The notes under the pieces are model-generated. The model was not told where the DNA came from and did not search any database. It was given only the letters and a program-made list of their open reading frames with translations. 64,000 nt of DNA, from positions 3,410,001 to 3,474,000 of the forward strand of contig NZ_CP009455.1 in assembly GCF_000759535.1 (NCBI RefSeq), read 5' to 3'. Below are positions 50,509 through 59,158 of this stretch, in pieces. Each line of letters starts with the position of its first letter. Within the stretch, counting starts at the first letter, position 1. The stretch is from Pseudomonas cremoricolorata. GTDB taxonomy: Bacteria > Pseudomonadota > Gammaproteobacteria > Pseudomonadales > Pseudomonadaceae. Position numbers and translations under genes: made by a program.

Positions 50509-51840
50509 ATGAATGCCCCGCAATTACCCAGGCGCCGACCACTGTTTCGCCGACTGATAGCCCTGCAACTGCTGGCCGCCATGGCTACATGCGCCCAGGC
50601 CGATAATAGTTACACAGTGGATTGGGTGCAGGGTGGCTCTCCCGGTCTGCGGGTCACGATGACGCTGGACCCCGAATACAACTTCGAACTGCGCAAGCTC
50701 GAGGCACGTGGCGTCTATTGGAGCCTCGCCGCGCAAGTGCGCGCGCCGGTCTGTGACGGTGGCTTTGCGCTGGCTCAGGATGAGCATGGCTACTGGCTGG
50801 CACCTCCTGGCTGCCGTCAGGTCAGCTGGACGGTGGACACGCCGGTCGTGCAGGACGGTGAATTCGATGTTTCCAGCCAGGCCAGCAGGCTGTTGCTGAA
50901 GGCTGAGTGGGCGTTGCTTTCCGAGCCCAGCTCACTGTTGCGCCTGGTCAACGGCAGTACCGGGCACGACACCTTGCGGGCGGGTGATGCGCACACGTCG
51001 GTGCTGGGCGCCACACCTGCTGCGCAGGGGCACTGGCAGCTTCCGGCCAGCGACAGCGCACCGGAGTTCTTCATCGTCGGAACGCCGCGCATCGAACCTC
51101 GGCAGGTCGGTGACTTCTCGGTACGCTATGTGGCCGATGACTGGCCACGGGTCGGCAGGCTCGAGTTGTTGAGCGCGCATGAGAAGGCCCTGCGCTACCT
51201 CGGCGAGGTGGTCTATGGCGCAGCTGAAGTGCCTGAGAACGCGCGTTCATTGATGGTGGTCTGGGTGGGTATCGATGCGCAGCATGGGCGTGCCGGTGGG
51301 GCAGCCGGAGAGCGGAGTTTTCTGGCCAACTACGTGATTGGCGATGCGGCCAACGCGCGTCACCATCGCGCCGCGACCTTCATGATTCTGGCCCATGAAC
51401 AGTTCCATCAACTGGCCAATGCACGGCGCGGCCAACTACCTGCGTTGCCTGCGTGGGTCAATGAGAGCCTCGCTCAATACTATGGATTGCGTGCCATGCA
51501 CCGGGCTATCGATGATGAGGTGGCGGTGGCCAGGCTGACCCAGCGCTTCATTGCGCCGAGCAGGCCAGTTGAGCACCGTTTTGCCGAGATTGAAGCGCTG
51601 TTTGCCAGTGACCGGCCACGGGCTCTGGAGTTGGCCTATCACCAGGGGGCAGCGTTCTGGTCTGAGCTGGATCGCACCCTGCAGATGGTTTCAGGCGGCA
51701 AGACCACCCTCGACCAGTACATCCCGGGGCTGCTGCAGATGACGTTTCCGGAGGACGGCAGATTGCCTGACGCCTTTCTTGCGCAGTTGCGCGAGTGGAA
51801 AGATCCACGCGTGGAGCACGTGATAAGCGACTATTTGTAG
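50509..51840 (+). CDS. Exported HExxH metallopeptidase-like protein (gluzincin type)
   Basis: A 443-residue protein with an N-terminal hydrophobic signal segment (PLFRRLIALQLLAAMATCAQ, cleavage near AQA). A zinc-binding HEQFH motif at about residue 295 (ILAHEQFHQLA) is followed by NESLAQYYGL, giving the third ligand Glu. This is the M1/M61-like gluzincin arrangement. The long N-terminal region is beta-rich. The start is uncertain; ATG 50509 is used because the in-frame TTG upstream is weak. It is probably a periplasmic peptidase. The stop codon lies in a REP element, and no obvious operon partners are present. Confidence 0.72.
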   Translation: MNAPQLPRRRPLFRRLIALQLLAAMATCAQADNSYTVDWVQGGSPGLRVTMTLDPEYNFELRKLEARGVYWSLAAQVRAPVCDGGFALAQDEHGYWLAPPGCRQVSWTVDTPVVQDGEFDVSSQASRLLLKAEWALLSEPSSLLRLVNGSTGHDTLRAGDAHTSVLGATPAAQGHWQLPASDSAPEFFIVGTPRIEPRQVGDFSVRYVADDWPRVGRLELLSAHEKALRYLGEVVYGAAEVPENARSLMVVWVGIDAQHGRAGGAAGERSFLANYVIGDAANARHHRAATFMILAHEQFHQLANARRGQLPALPAWVNESLAQYYGLRAMHRAIDDEVAVARLTQRFIAPSRPVEHRFAEIEALFASDRPRALELAYHQGAAFWSELDRTLQMVSGGKTTLDQYIPGLLQMTFPEDGRLPDAFLAQLREWKDPRVEHVISDYL

Positions 51841-51965
51841 GAGCGGCTTCAGCCGCGATGGCCTGCCAAGCAGCCCCAACCCAGGCGGCCGGGATATGCC
51901 TGCCAGAATAGCGTAACGGCCGTTGGGGCCGCTTTGCGGCCCATCGCGAGTGAACTCGCTCCTAC
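51837..51965. repeat. REP pair (REPIN) overlapping the peptidase stop codon
   Basis: GTAGGAGCGGCTTCAGCCGC (51837-51856) is mirrored by CATCGCGAGTGAACTCGCTC at 51942-51961, the latter a diverged unit. The TAG of the REP forms the peptidase stop (51838-51840). A TTGGGGCCGCTTTGCGGCCC stretch inside matches in reverse the inner hairpin of the REP pair at 20467-20592. Confidence 0.8.
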
Positions 51966-51971
51966 TCGGCC

Positions 51972-52466
51972 TTAGCGGCGGCGGAACAGTGGCAGCGGCT
52001 GATCGGTGGCGCCTTGATAGGTTACCGAGAAGTCCTTCAGCCCCTCCAGTGCATCGACCGGGTCTTTGTCGGCGCGAATGGCGAACGCATCGAAACCGCA
52101 GCGGGCCATGTAGAACAACTGGTCGCGCAGCACATCGCCGATGGCGCGCAGCTCGCCGGTGAACTTGTAGCGGTCACGCAGCAGGCGCGCGTTGGAGTAG
52201 TTGCGCCCGTCGGTGAAGGCCGGGAAGTTCAGGGCGATCACCTGGAAGTCGGCGACGTGCTCACCGATTTCCTCGGCCTCTTCGTCGGCATCCAGCCACA
52301 CACCCAAGCCGCCGTCACGGGCCTTGAGGGCATGGCCATGGTCGCGCCACATCTGCAACGGCACGATGTAGTCATCGCAGTTGCTCAGTTCATCGAACGA
52401 AGCGTCCTTGGGTAGCAGGTGCCAGGTTTCATCGATGATCTGCTGGTTCTTAATGATTCGCTGCAT
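51972..52466 (-). CDS. DUF934 protein, partner of sulfite reductase
   Basis: A 164-residue DUF934 protein, overlapping the end of cysI by 17 bases on the same strand. Family marks: DGRNYSNARLLRDRYKFTGE and GELRAIGDVLRDQLFYMARC. Such genes follow nitrite/sulfite reductase genes throughout the proteobacteria and are thought to help that reductase, though their biochemistry is unclear. ATG 52466 has a very good AAGGAG. Confidence 0.9.
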   Translation of the reverse strand: MQRIIKNQQIIDETWHLLPKDASFDELSNCDDYIVPLQMWRDHGHALKARDGGLGVWLDADEEAEEIGEHVADFQVIALNFPAFTDGRNYSNARLLRDRYKFTGELRAIGDVLRDQLFYMARCGFDAFAIRADKDPVDALEGLKDFSVTYQGATDQPLPLFRRR

Positions 52467-54102
52467 AGACGCGCTCCTTGAAGGGGTCGATCCCGATCCG
52501 CTGGTAGGTGTCGATGAAGCGTTCGTCTTCGGTGCGTTTCTCGACGTAGACATCGATCAGCTTGCCGATCACCTCGGCCATCTGCTCCTGGGCGAACGAG
52601 GGGCCAAGGATCTTGCCCAGGCTGGCGTCGCGCGAAGCACTGCCGCCCAGCGACACCTGATAGAACTCTTCGCCCTTCTTGTCGACGCCAAGAATGCCGA
52701 TGTGCCCGACGTGGTGGTGACCACAGGCGTTCATGCAGCCGGAGATGTTCAGGTCGAGCTCACCGATGTCGAACAGGTAGTCGAGGTCATCGAAGCGGCG
52801 CTGGATGGATTCGGCGATCGGGATCGACTTGGCGTTGGCCAGCGAGCAGTAATCGCCGCCAGGGCAGCAGATGATGTCGGTCAGCAGGCCGATGTTCGGC
52901 GTGGCGAAGCCGCTCTCGCGCAGTTCCTGCCACAACGTGTGCAACTGACGCTGCTCGACGTCGGCGAGGATGATGTTCTGCTCGTGCGAAGTGCGCAGGA
53001 AGCCGAAGCTGTAGCGCTCGGCCAGATCGGCCACGGCATCGAGCTGCTTGTCGGTCAGATCGCCCGGGGCGATGCCGGTGGGCTTGAGCGACAGGGTCAC
53101 GGCCACGTAACCGGGGCGCTTGTGCGCACGGGTGTTGCGCGAACGCCAGCGGGCAAAGCCTGGGAAGTCCTGGTCGAGGGCGCTGTAGTCGACGTTGTCC
53201 AGGGCCTGGTAGGCCGGGTCGACGAAGTGCCGCGAGACGCGCTCGACTTCAGCCTCGGTCAGGGTGCTGTCACCGCCGCGCAGGTGGACCATTTCGGCCT
53301 CGACTTTCTCGGCGAAGACTTCCGGGGTCAGTGCCTTGACCAGAATCTTGATCCGCGCCTTGTACTTGTTGTCACGGCGGCCGTAACGGTTGTACACGCG
53401 CAGGATGGCGTCGAGGTAGCTGATCAGGTCTTGCCAGGGCAGGAACTCGTTGATGAACGAACCCACCACCGGGGTACGGCCCAGGCCACCACCGACCAGC
53501 ACCCGGAAGCCCAGTTCGCCGGCTTCGTTGCGCACCGGCTCCAGGCCGATGTCGTGCACTTCGATGGCTGCGCGGTCGTCTTTCGAGCCGTTGATGGCGA
53601 TCTTGAACTTGCGCGGCAGGTAGGCGAACTCGGGGTGGAAGGTGGTCCACTGACGGACGATTTCGCACCATGGACGCGGGTCGACCAGCTCGTCGGCAGC
53701 GACGCCGGCAAATTGGTCGGTGGTGGTGTTGCGCAGGCAGTTGCCGCTGGTCTGGATGGCGTGCATCTGCACGGTGGCCAGTTCGGCGAGGATGTCCGGA
53801 ATGTCTTCCAGGGCCGGCCAGTTGTACTGCACGTTCTGCCGGGTACTGATGTGGGCATAGCCCTTGTCGTAGTCGCGGGCGATCTTGGCCAGGGTACGAA
53901 CCTGGGTGGCGTTCAGCTGGCCGTAAGGCACAGCGACACGCAGCATCGGCGCGAAACGTTGGATGTACAGGCCGTTCTGCAGACGCAGAGGGCGGAATTC
54001 TTCTTCGCTCAGTTCCCCGGCCAGATAGCGGCGGGTCTGATCACGGAACTGCTTGACGCGGTCCTCGATGATCCGCTGATCGTACTCGTCGTATACGTAC
54101 AT
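52450..54102 (-). CDS. cysI: Sulfite reductase hemoprotein (nitrite/sulfite reductase family)
   Basis: A 550-residue siroheme/[4Fe-4S] enzyme that reduces sulfite to sulfide in cysteine synthesis. It has two ferredoxin-like halves. Key sites are TRQNVQYNW, the cluster-binding IICCPGGDYCSLAN and NISGCMNACGHHHVGHIGI (Cys pattern C-x5-C and C-x3-C), and HISTRQN siroheme contacts. Length fits the Pseudomonas protein, which receives electrons from ferredoxin or a separate flavoprotein. Together with the DUF934 gene it forms a two-gene operon. Confidence 0.93.
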   Translation of the reverse strand: MYVYDEYDQRIIEDRVKQFRDQTRRYLAGELSEEEFRPLRLQNGLYIQRFAPMLRVAVPYGQLNATQVRTLAKIARDYDKGYAHISTRQNVQYNWPALEDIPDILAELATVQMHAIQTSGNCLRNTTTDQFAGVAADELVDPRPWCEIVRQWTTFHPEFAYLPRKFKIAINGSKDDRAAIEVHDIGLEPVRNEAGELGFRVLVGGGLGRTPVVGSFINEFLPWQDLISYLDAILRVYNRYGRRDNKYKARIKILVKALTPEVFAEKVEAEMVHLRGGDSTLTEAEVERVSRHFVDPAYQALDNVDYSALDQDFPGFARWRSRNTRAHKRPGYVAVTLSLKPTGIAPGDLTDKQLDAVADLAERYSFGFLRTSHEQNIILADVEQRQLHTLWQELRESGFATPNIGLLTDIICCPGGDYCSLANAKSIPIAESIQRRFDDLDYLFDIGELDLNISGCMNACGHHHVGHIGILGVDKKGEEFYQVSLGGSASRDASLGKILGPSFAQEQMAEVIGKLIDVYVEKRTEDERFIDTYQRIGIDPFKERVYAANH

Positions 54103-54314
54103 AAAAGTCCTGTCTCAGGCTGCATGCAGCTATTCGCGCGCACGGCCGCGCACTCCGTCTCGGAGCCGGGGAAATGTATCAGGTTGCGTTTATGCGCTAA
54201 AGTGATGTTTTTGCATATGCAAATAACCAGTCGAACTAAACGAGACTGACTGTTATTTGTGTCTTGCGCCAGTAGGTCTATAATCCGGCGTTTGCTCTGC
54301 AGGAATGTATCTCG

Positions 54315-55382
54315 ATGCTCAAGGCCCTCGGCCTGTGGCTTGGCGTGTTGTTCCCCGTTGTCGCCCAAGGAGCGTCGGTGGTGTTCCTCAACCCTGGCCA
54401 CGGCAAGGAAGACTACTGGGTGCGCTACGCGGCCTTCATGCAGGCCGCGGCAGATGAGCTGGGCATGCATCTGCGCGTCGAGTACAGCGACCGCGAGGTC
54501 GCGACCACGCGTGATCAGGCGCGTCAGGTGCTGGAATCTGCCGACAAGCCCGATTATCTGGTGATGGTCAACGAGCAGTACGTAGCGCCGCAGATCCTGC
54601 GTTTGGCACACGACAGCGGGGTCAAGATGTTCCTGGTCAACAACCCGCTGACCCCTGCGCAAACCCACACCATCGACGCCCAGCCGCAGGTCTATGCGCC
54701 GGTGCTCGGCACCTTGACCGTCAACGACGAGCAGGCCGGTTTCCAGATGCTTCACGGCTTGCTGGCGAAACTGCCGGCCAGTAATGGCACCATTGACCTG
54801 CTGGCCTTTTCGGCGGTGAAGAACACGCCCGCCTCGCAAGCACGTGAGGATGGCATGCGCCGGGCCTTGGCCGACTACCCGCAGGTGCGCCTGCGCCAGG
54901 TCGTGTACGGTGGCTGGAGCCGGCAACGCGCCTACGAGCAGGCGCAGGTGCTGGTGCAGCGTTATCCGGATGCACGCCTGGTCTGGTGCGCCAACGACGA
55001 AATGGCCTTCGGTGCCATGCAAGCCTTCGCTGAGGCTGGGCGCGAGCCGGGGCGCGATGTGCTGTTCAGTGCGGTCAATGCCTCCCCGCAAGCCTTGCAG
55101 GCGCGTATCGACGGCCGCCTCAGCGTGCTGGTCGGCGGCCACTTCACCGTCGGTGGCTGGGCCATGGTGATGCTGCATGACGACGCCCATGGCGTGCCGG
55201 TGGATCGCGACGGACAGCGCGAGCACACCGTGCCGGCCCTGCAACTGATCGATGCCGCCGGTGCGCAGCGCTGGTTGCAGCGGCTGCGACGGCCCGACCT
55301 GGGGGTACGTTTTCGCCCCCTCAGCGCCGAAGGGAGAGGGCCAGACTATCGCTATCCGTTTCTGCAACCGCCGCAGCTCTGA
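54315..55382 (+). CDS. Periplasmic substrate-binding protein, sugar type (orphan)
   Basis: A 355-residue exported protein with a signal peptide (MLKALGLWLGVLFPVVAQGA). It is a Peripla_BP_4-type sugar-binding fold: VVFLNPGHGKEDYWVRYAAF, ADKPDYLVMVNEQYVAPQIL, ARLVWCANDEMAFGAMQAFA (hinge regions and ligand pocket with Asn, Asp). No ABC permease or ATPase gene is next to it. Orphan members of this family often serve as periplasmic sensors for a membrane kinase or cyclase elsewhere. The downstream gene is broken. Confidence 0.8.
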   Translation: MLKALGLWLGVLFPVVAQGASVVFLNPGHGKEDYWVRYAAFMQAAADELGMHLRVEYSDREVATTRDQARQVLESADKPDYLVMVNEQYVAPQILRLAHDSGVKMFLVNNPLTPAQTHTIDAQPQVYAPVLGTLTVNDEQAGFQMLHGLLAKLPASNGTIDLLAFSAVKNTPASQAREDGMRRALADYPQVRLRQVVYGGWSRQRAYEQAQVLVQRYPDARLVWCANDEMAFGAMQAFAEAGREPGRDVLFSAVNASPQALQARIDGRLSVLVGGHFTVGGWAMVMLHDDAHGVPVDRDGQREHTVPALQLIDAAGAQRWLQRLRRPDLGVRFRPLSAEGRGPDYRYPFLQPPQL

Positions 55383-55423
55383 TCCCGATCCTGGCCGCGT
55401 CTCATTTCCCGAGGACTCGCCCC

Positions 55424-56294
55424 ATGTCCACAGTGTTTGCCACCCCTCCCGCAGAGCCAACGCACACTGCTGGCGATCCATCAGTGACGGTGCATGCGCA
55501 AGGCTTCGAGCCGATCCTGATGAACGCTGACGAGCGACTCGCCAGCGATTTGGCGCACGCTGCGCACCGGATGCAGTCAAGGCACATATCCTGGCGATCA
55601 AGCAGGCGTTGGTCGAACTCCGGGCGGTGAACAATCCGCCGCAGTTCGACCCGAACACGCTGCGTATCAACTTCCCCGACGTTGCAGCGGCGACCGCATT
55701 CGTCAACTCGGATGCCGTCACACGTTTTCGCAACGATGTCCGCCACTACTTTCACTCGACCGTGGAGACCCAGTACATCCTGGTCAATGACGATATCCAG
55801 ATATCACCGCACTCGGCCTTTGTGCTCGACCCGTCCATGGCGAGGCTCAGGCTCGGGCCTACATTGCCGCCGCGTTCTACATCATGCAGTGCAACAGTTC
55901 GGTCAACAATGCAGCGGTGCGTATCAACGATGTGGGCCGCCTCGACCTGCCCATGGCCATTGTGCTGAAGGACGGCGGCGCCGGTGCCGTGCTGATGCTG
56001 GGCAAGGGTCTGGCCAACCTCGACGGCTTGAACTACCTCAGCTACCTGCACGGCGAACAGAACGCCCAGACACATTTCTCGACCGGCGACGGTTGGCAGA
56101 TGCTGAGTGTCGAGCAGGGCAGAGATAACCTGGGTGACCTGGCAATCGTGAGCGGGCACTTCAGCCATGTGTACGCTGACGAGGTGAATTTCATCACCCA
56201 GGTTCGTGAGCATGTCATGGAGAACCGCAGCAATGGGTTCTTGCTCGCCTTGAGCGATTCGGTTGCGCGTGATGTGGGATTGCCCAATGGCTGA
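55424..56294 (+). pseudogene. Hypothetical protein gene broken by two -1 frameshifts
   Basis: Three overlapping frames make one reasonable protein of about 290 residues. The first frame (from ATG 55424, MSTVFATPPAEPTHTAGDPS...) is lost near 55564, where the next frame continues APDAVKAHILAIKQALVELR and on through NNPPQFDPNTLRINFPDVAA. It is lost again near 55845, where the third frame continues QARAYIAAAFYIMQCNSSVN to the stop at 56292-56294. Each break is explained by one missing base. I do not recognise the family. The parts are cytoplasmic-looking, with no signal peptide. It could be a true pseudogene or a sequencing problem; a C-run frameshift at 18466 shows the same kind of error. Confidence 0.6.
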
Positions 56295-56402
56295 GCGAAC
56301 CTGTGCGGCCGGTCGGTTGGCTAAAGACCCTGCTTGAAGGAAGGGAATAGCTCGTCTTAACTGTGTACAGACACGTTCATTGCAACGACAAGAGGCCAGC
56401 AA

Positions 56403-56516
56403 ATGGGTAATCCAAGCAAGGTCCGCAAGCCTGCCAGCAGTGTCGATACCTGGGCGATTCTGTGCCTGATCGTGCTGGTGGTGGTCACTGCCGCATATTG
56501 GGTCAGCCGCCTGTAG
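56403..56516 (+). CDS. Small membrane protein, 37 residues
   Basis: A short gene, MGNPSKVRKPASSVDTWAIL followed by a strongly hydrophobic stretch to YWVSRL. AGAGG lies seven bases upstream of the ATG. One transmembrane helix (about residues 17-35) follows a basic N-terminus. It resembles the many uncharacterised single-helix peptides of Pseudomonas. It lies about 110 bp after the broken gene and 65 bp before the end of a convergent MFS gene. Function unknown. Confidence 0.6.
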   Translation: MGNPSKVRKPASSVDTWAILCLIVLVVVTAAYWVSRL

Positions 56517-56581
56517 CATCGTCGTTATCCGGTGCTGGCATCACCGACGCCCGGCCGAGCGATCAGCCGGGCGCGTTGCCA

Positions 56582-57787
56582 TCAGCACGGGGTGTCCGAA
56601 CTGGCCGGGCGCAGCGGACTTCTGGCGATCGCCAACAGCAGTAACGATGCGCTGGCTGCAAGACCACCGGCTAACCACAGACACGCCGTCAGCCCCCAGC
56701 CATCCACTGCCTGCCCACCGGCCCAGGCGCCTAAGGCGATCCCTATGTTGAATATCCCTACATACAGGGCACTGGCTATTTCGACGGCCTGCGGTGCGGC
56801 GCGCATCATCCAGGTCATCAGGCCGACCGACACGCCGCCATAGGCCAGCCCCCAGATCAGCAACATCACGCCACCGCCAAACGGCGAGTGGCCAACGCCC
56901 AGCAGCAGCGCAGGCGTCAGCGTCAAACCCAGCGCAATGATGCCGACGCTCAGGAGCAGGTGCCGTGTGGCGCCAAGGCCTGCAAGGAAGTTGCCGAGGA
57001 TGCCGGCCACGCCGTAGGCGAGCAACAGTGCGCCGACCCAGTGCCCGGCGAAACCGGACGCTTGCAGCAATGGACGGACGAAGGTGAAGGCCGCGAAGTG
57101 TCCGGCCACAAGCAGCAGGGTCAGCAGCAGCCCGAGCTGCACCCGGCGATTGCCCAACTGTTGCACGAAGGCTGCCATCGTCGCCGAGGCGCTGACCGGT
57201 AACGGCGGCAGGGCCAGCATCTGCATGGCCAATACCAAGGCACTGAATGCTGCCATGCTGGCGAATGCCCAGCGCCATCCGAGCCACTCACCGATCAATG
57301 CACCGATGGGCACCCCCAGCACCGACGCTGCCGCGACCCCACCAAAGATGATCGACGTCGCAAGACCCACCGCATCGCTGGGCACCAGTCGCGCCGCAAG
57401 CCCCCCGGCGATGGCCCAGATACCGCCCATGCACAGTCCCAACAGAACCCTGGCGGCCAGCATCCAACCCAGGGTCGGCGCGACCGCCGAGGCGCTATTG
57501 GCAACCACCAGCAGCCCCAGCAAGCCACAGAGAATCCAGCGCCGGTCCATGCCGCCACACGCCAGCACCACCAGAGGCGCGAACAACGCCGCCAGCAACG
57601 CCGGCAACGAAACCATCAGCCCAGCGCTGCCGGTGGATGTCGCCAAGGTGTCGGCAATCGGCGTCAGCAGTCCAACTGCCAGCATTTCCGTGGTCACTAC
57701 CGAGAAGGTTGCCAGGCCCACGGCGAGCACCGCCGACCAACGTTGAAGCGTACCGGTGCCAGCAGGCACTGCGAGGGGGGTAGTCAT
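56582..57787 (-). CDS. MFS transporter, sugar/drug efflux type (second of two)
   Basis: A 401-residue inner-membrane protein with twelve hydrophobic segments, of the DHA1 (AraJ/YdhP-like) group: FSVVTTEMLAVGLLTPIADT at TM1, LAALFAPLVVLACGGMDRRW in loop 2-3, and GGIWAIAGGLAARLVPSD. GGAGGATT lies upstream of ATG 57787. It follows another MFS gene by 25 bases, in an operon divergent from a TetR repressor, so export of a toxic compound sensed by that repressor is likely. Confidence 0.86.
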   Translation of the reverse strand: MTTPLAVPAGTGTLQRWSAVLAVGLATFSVVTTEMLAVGLLTPIADTLATSTGSAGLMVSLPALLAALFAPLVVLACGGMDRRWILCGLLGLLVVANSASAVAPTLGWMLAARVLLGLCMGGIWAIAGGLAARLVPSDAVGLATSIIFGGVAAASVLGVPIGALIGEWLGWRWAFASMAAFSALVLAMQMLALPPLPVSASATMAAFVQQLGNRRVQLGLLLTLLLVAGHFAAFTFVRPLLQASGFAGHWVGALLLAYGVAGILGNFLAGLGATRHLLLSVGIIALGLTLTPALLLGVGHSPFGGGVMLLIWGLAYGGVSVGLMTWMMRAAPQAVEIASALYVGIFNIGIALGAWAGGQAVDGWGLTACLWLAGGLAASASLLLLAIARSPLRPASSDTPC

Positions 57788-57812
57788 GCTTTGAATCCTC
57801 CGCGCGCTGAAA

Positions 57813-59021
57813 TCAGGCGATGTCCGGCGCTGCCAGGCGCCGTGGGCGAAGGTGTAGATACCCCGCCAGCGCGGTGATGACCACTGCTGCGCCAGCGCAC
57901 ACTGCAACGGCCGATCCTGCCTGTGCGCCGTTGCCATCGACCACCTGGCCCGCGGCGGCTGCGCCCAGCGCGACACCAACGTTCAGTCCCGCGAGCAACC
58001 AGGTCAGGCCTTCGGTGAGCCTGTGCTCGGGCACCAGCCGTTCGACCAGTGACATGGCCACGATCAGCGTCGGTGCGAAGAACAACCCTGCCAGCAGCAC
58101 CGCCAGCGCCATTGCGCCAATGCTCTCTACCTGCGTCAGCGGCAAAGTGGCAACGGCGGTCGCCAGGGCCCCAAGCACGAGCAGCCGGGGCAACGGCGTT
58201 CGCAGTTCGAGAGTGCCGAACAACAGGCCTGCCACGCATGAGCCTACGGCGTAGGCCGACAGCACCAGGCTGGCCGCAGCCGGTTGGCCGACATGCTCGG
58301 CGAAAGCCACGCTGACGATGTCCACGCTGCCAACGATCACGCCCATGGCCATCATCAGCGCTGCGAGCAGTTGCACGCTCGGCTGGCGCAACAGCGACGT
58401 GGCGTTTTCGGAGGTTTCGACCTGCGCCTCGGGTGCTGGCGCGCTGCACGTCTGTGCCGCCAGTGCCGCGATTCCGATCACCAGCAACACGGCGGCGGCC
58501 ACTGGGCCGGCTTGGGGCAGCACCGCGATGGACAACCCGACCGACAGCGGCGGCCCGATGATGAAGGTGACCTCGTCCAGCACGGCTTCCAGGGAATAGG
58601 CAGTCTGCAGGCGAGGCTGGCCGCGATACAGCGCGGTCCAGCGAGCACGCACCATGGCCGACACGCTCGGCATGCAGCCAGCCAGCACGGCGCCAAGATA
58701 CAGCGGCCAGTCGACAGTCTGCCGCCACGCACCGGCCAGCAGAATAGCGAAGCCGAGCACGCTGACGGCGGTGGCCACCGGGAGTATGCGACGCTGTCCA
58801 CGACGGTCGACCAGCCTGGAAATCTGCGGCGACGCCACCGCGTAACTCAACACGAACACCGCGCAGACACGCCCAGCCAGCGTGTAGCTCCCCTGTAGCT
58901 GTGCGAGCATGGTGATGATGCCGATGCCCGTCATTGGCAGGGCAAGCCGTGCCAGCAGGCCCGCCAGCGTGAAGCCCAGCGTGCCGGGCGCGGAAAAGAG
59001 CTCTTTGTAGGGGGTGAGCAT
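57813..59021 (-). CDS. MFS transporter (first of two)
   Basis: A 402-residue inner-membrane protein with twelve hydrophobic segments. It begins MLTPYKELFSAPGTLGFTLA and carries VLSYAVASPQISRLVDRRGQ, GCMPSVSAMVRARWTALYRG and EAVLDEVTFIIGPPLSVGLS, all typical of bacterial MFS proteins of the EmrD/YfcJ-like sort. ATG 59021 with GAGGAG upstream. It is the first gene of the operon read from the divergent promoter with tetR; the operator at 59084-59111 sits between the two start codons. Confidence 0.85.
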   Translation of the reverse strand: MLTPYKELFSAPGTLGFTLAGLLARLALPMTGIGIITMLAQLQGSYTLAGRVCAVFVLSYAVASPQISRLVDRRGQRRILPVATAVSVLGFAILLAGAWRQTVDWPLYLGAVLAGCMPSVSAMVRARWTALYRGQPRLQTAYSLEAVLDEVTFIIGPPLSVGLSIAVLPQAGPVAAAVLLVIGIAALAAQTCSAPAPEAQVETSENATSLLRQPSVQLLAALMMAMGVIVGSVDIVSVAFAEHVGQPAAASLVLSAYAVGSCVAGLLFGTLELRTPLPRLLVLGALATAVATLPLTQVESIGAMALAVLLAGLFFAPTLIVAMSLVERLVPEHRLTEGLTWLLAGLNVGVALGAAAAGQVVDGNGAQAGSAVAVCAGAAVVITALAGYLHLRPRRLAAPDIA

Positions 59022-59083
59022 GTCGGTCTCCTCGAAGCGAAAGCTTGCCCTGGGCAGGCGTGGCAGGAACAATACGTACATCG

Positions 59084-59111
59084 CGTATGAATATGAGCCT
59101 ATATTCATACG
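59084..59111. promoter_or_regulatory. 28-bp perfect palindrome, candidate TetR operator
   Basis: CGTATGAATAT at 59084-59094 and ATATTCATACG at 59101-59111 are exact inverted repeats with a 6-bp spacer. It is centred between the MFS start (59021) and the TetR start (59159), the usual position of a TetR-family operator that shuts off both directions. Confidence 0.75.
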
Positions 59112-59158
59112 AACTGTTTGTAAATAATCATGCGCTTCGTATGTAAGGAGTCCTGGAA

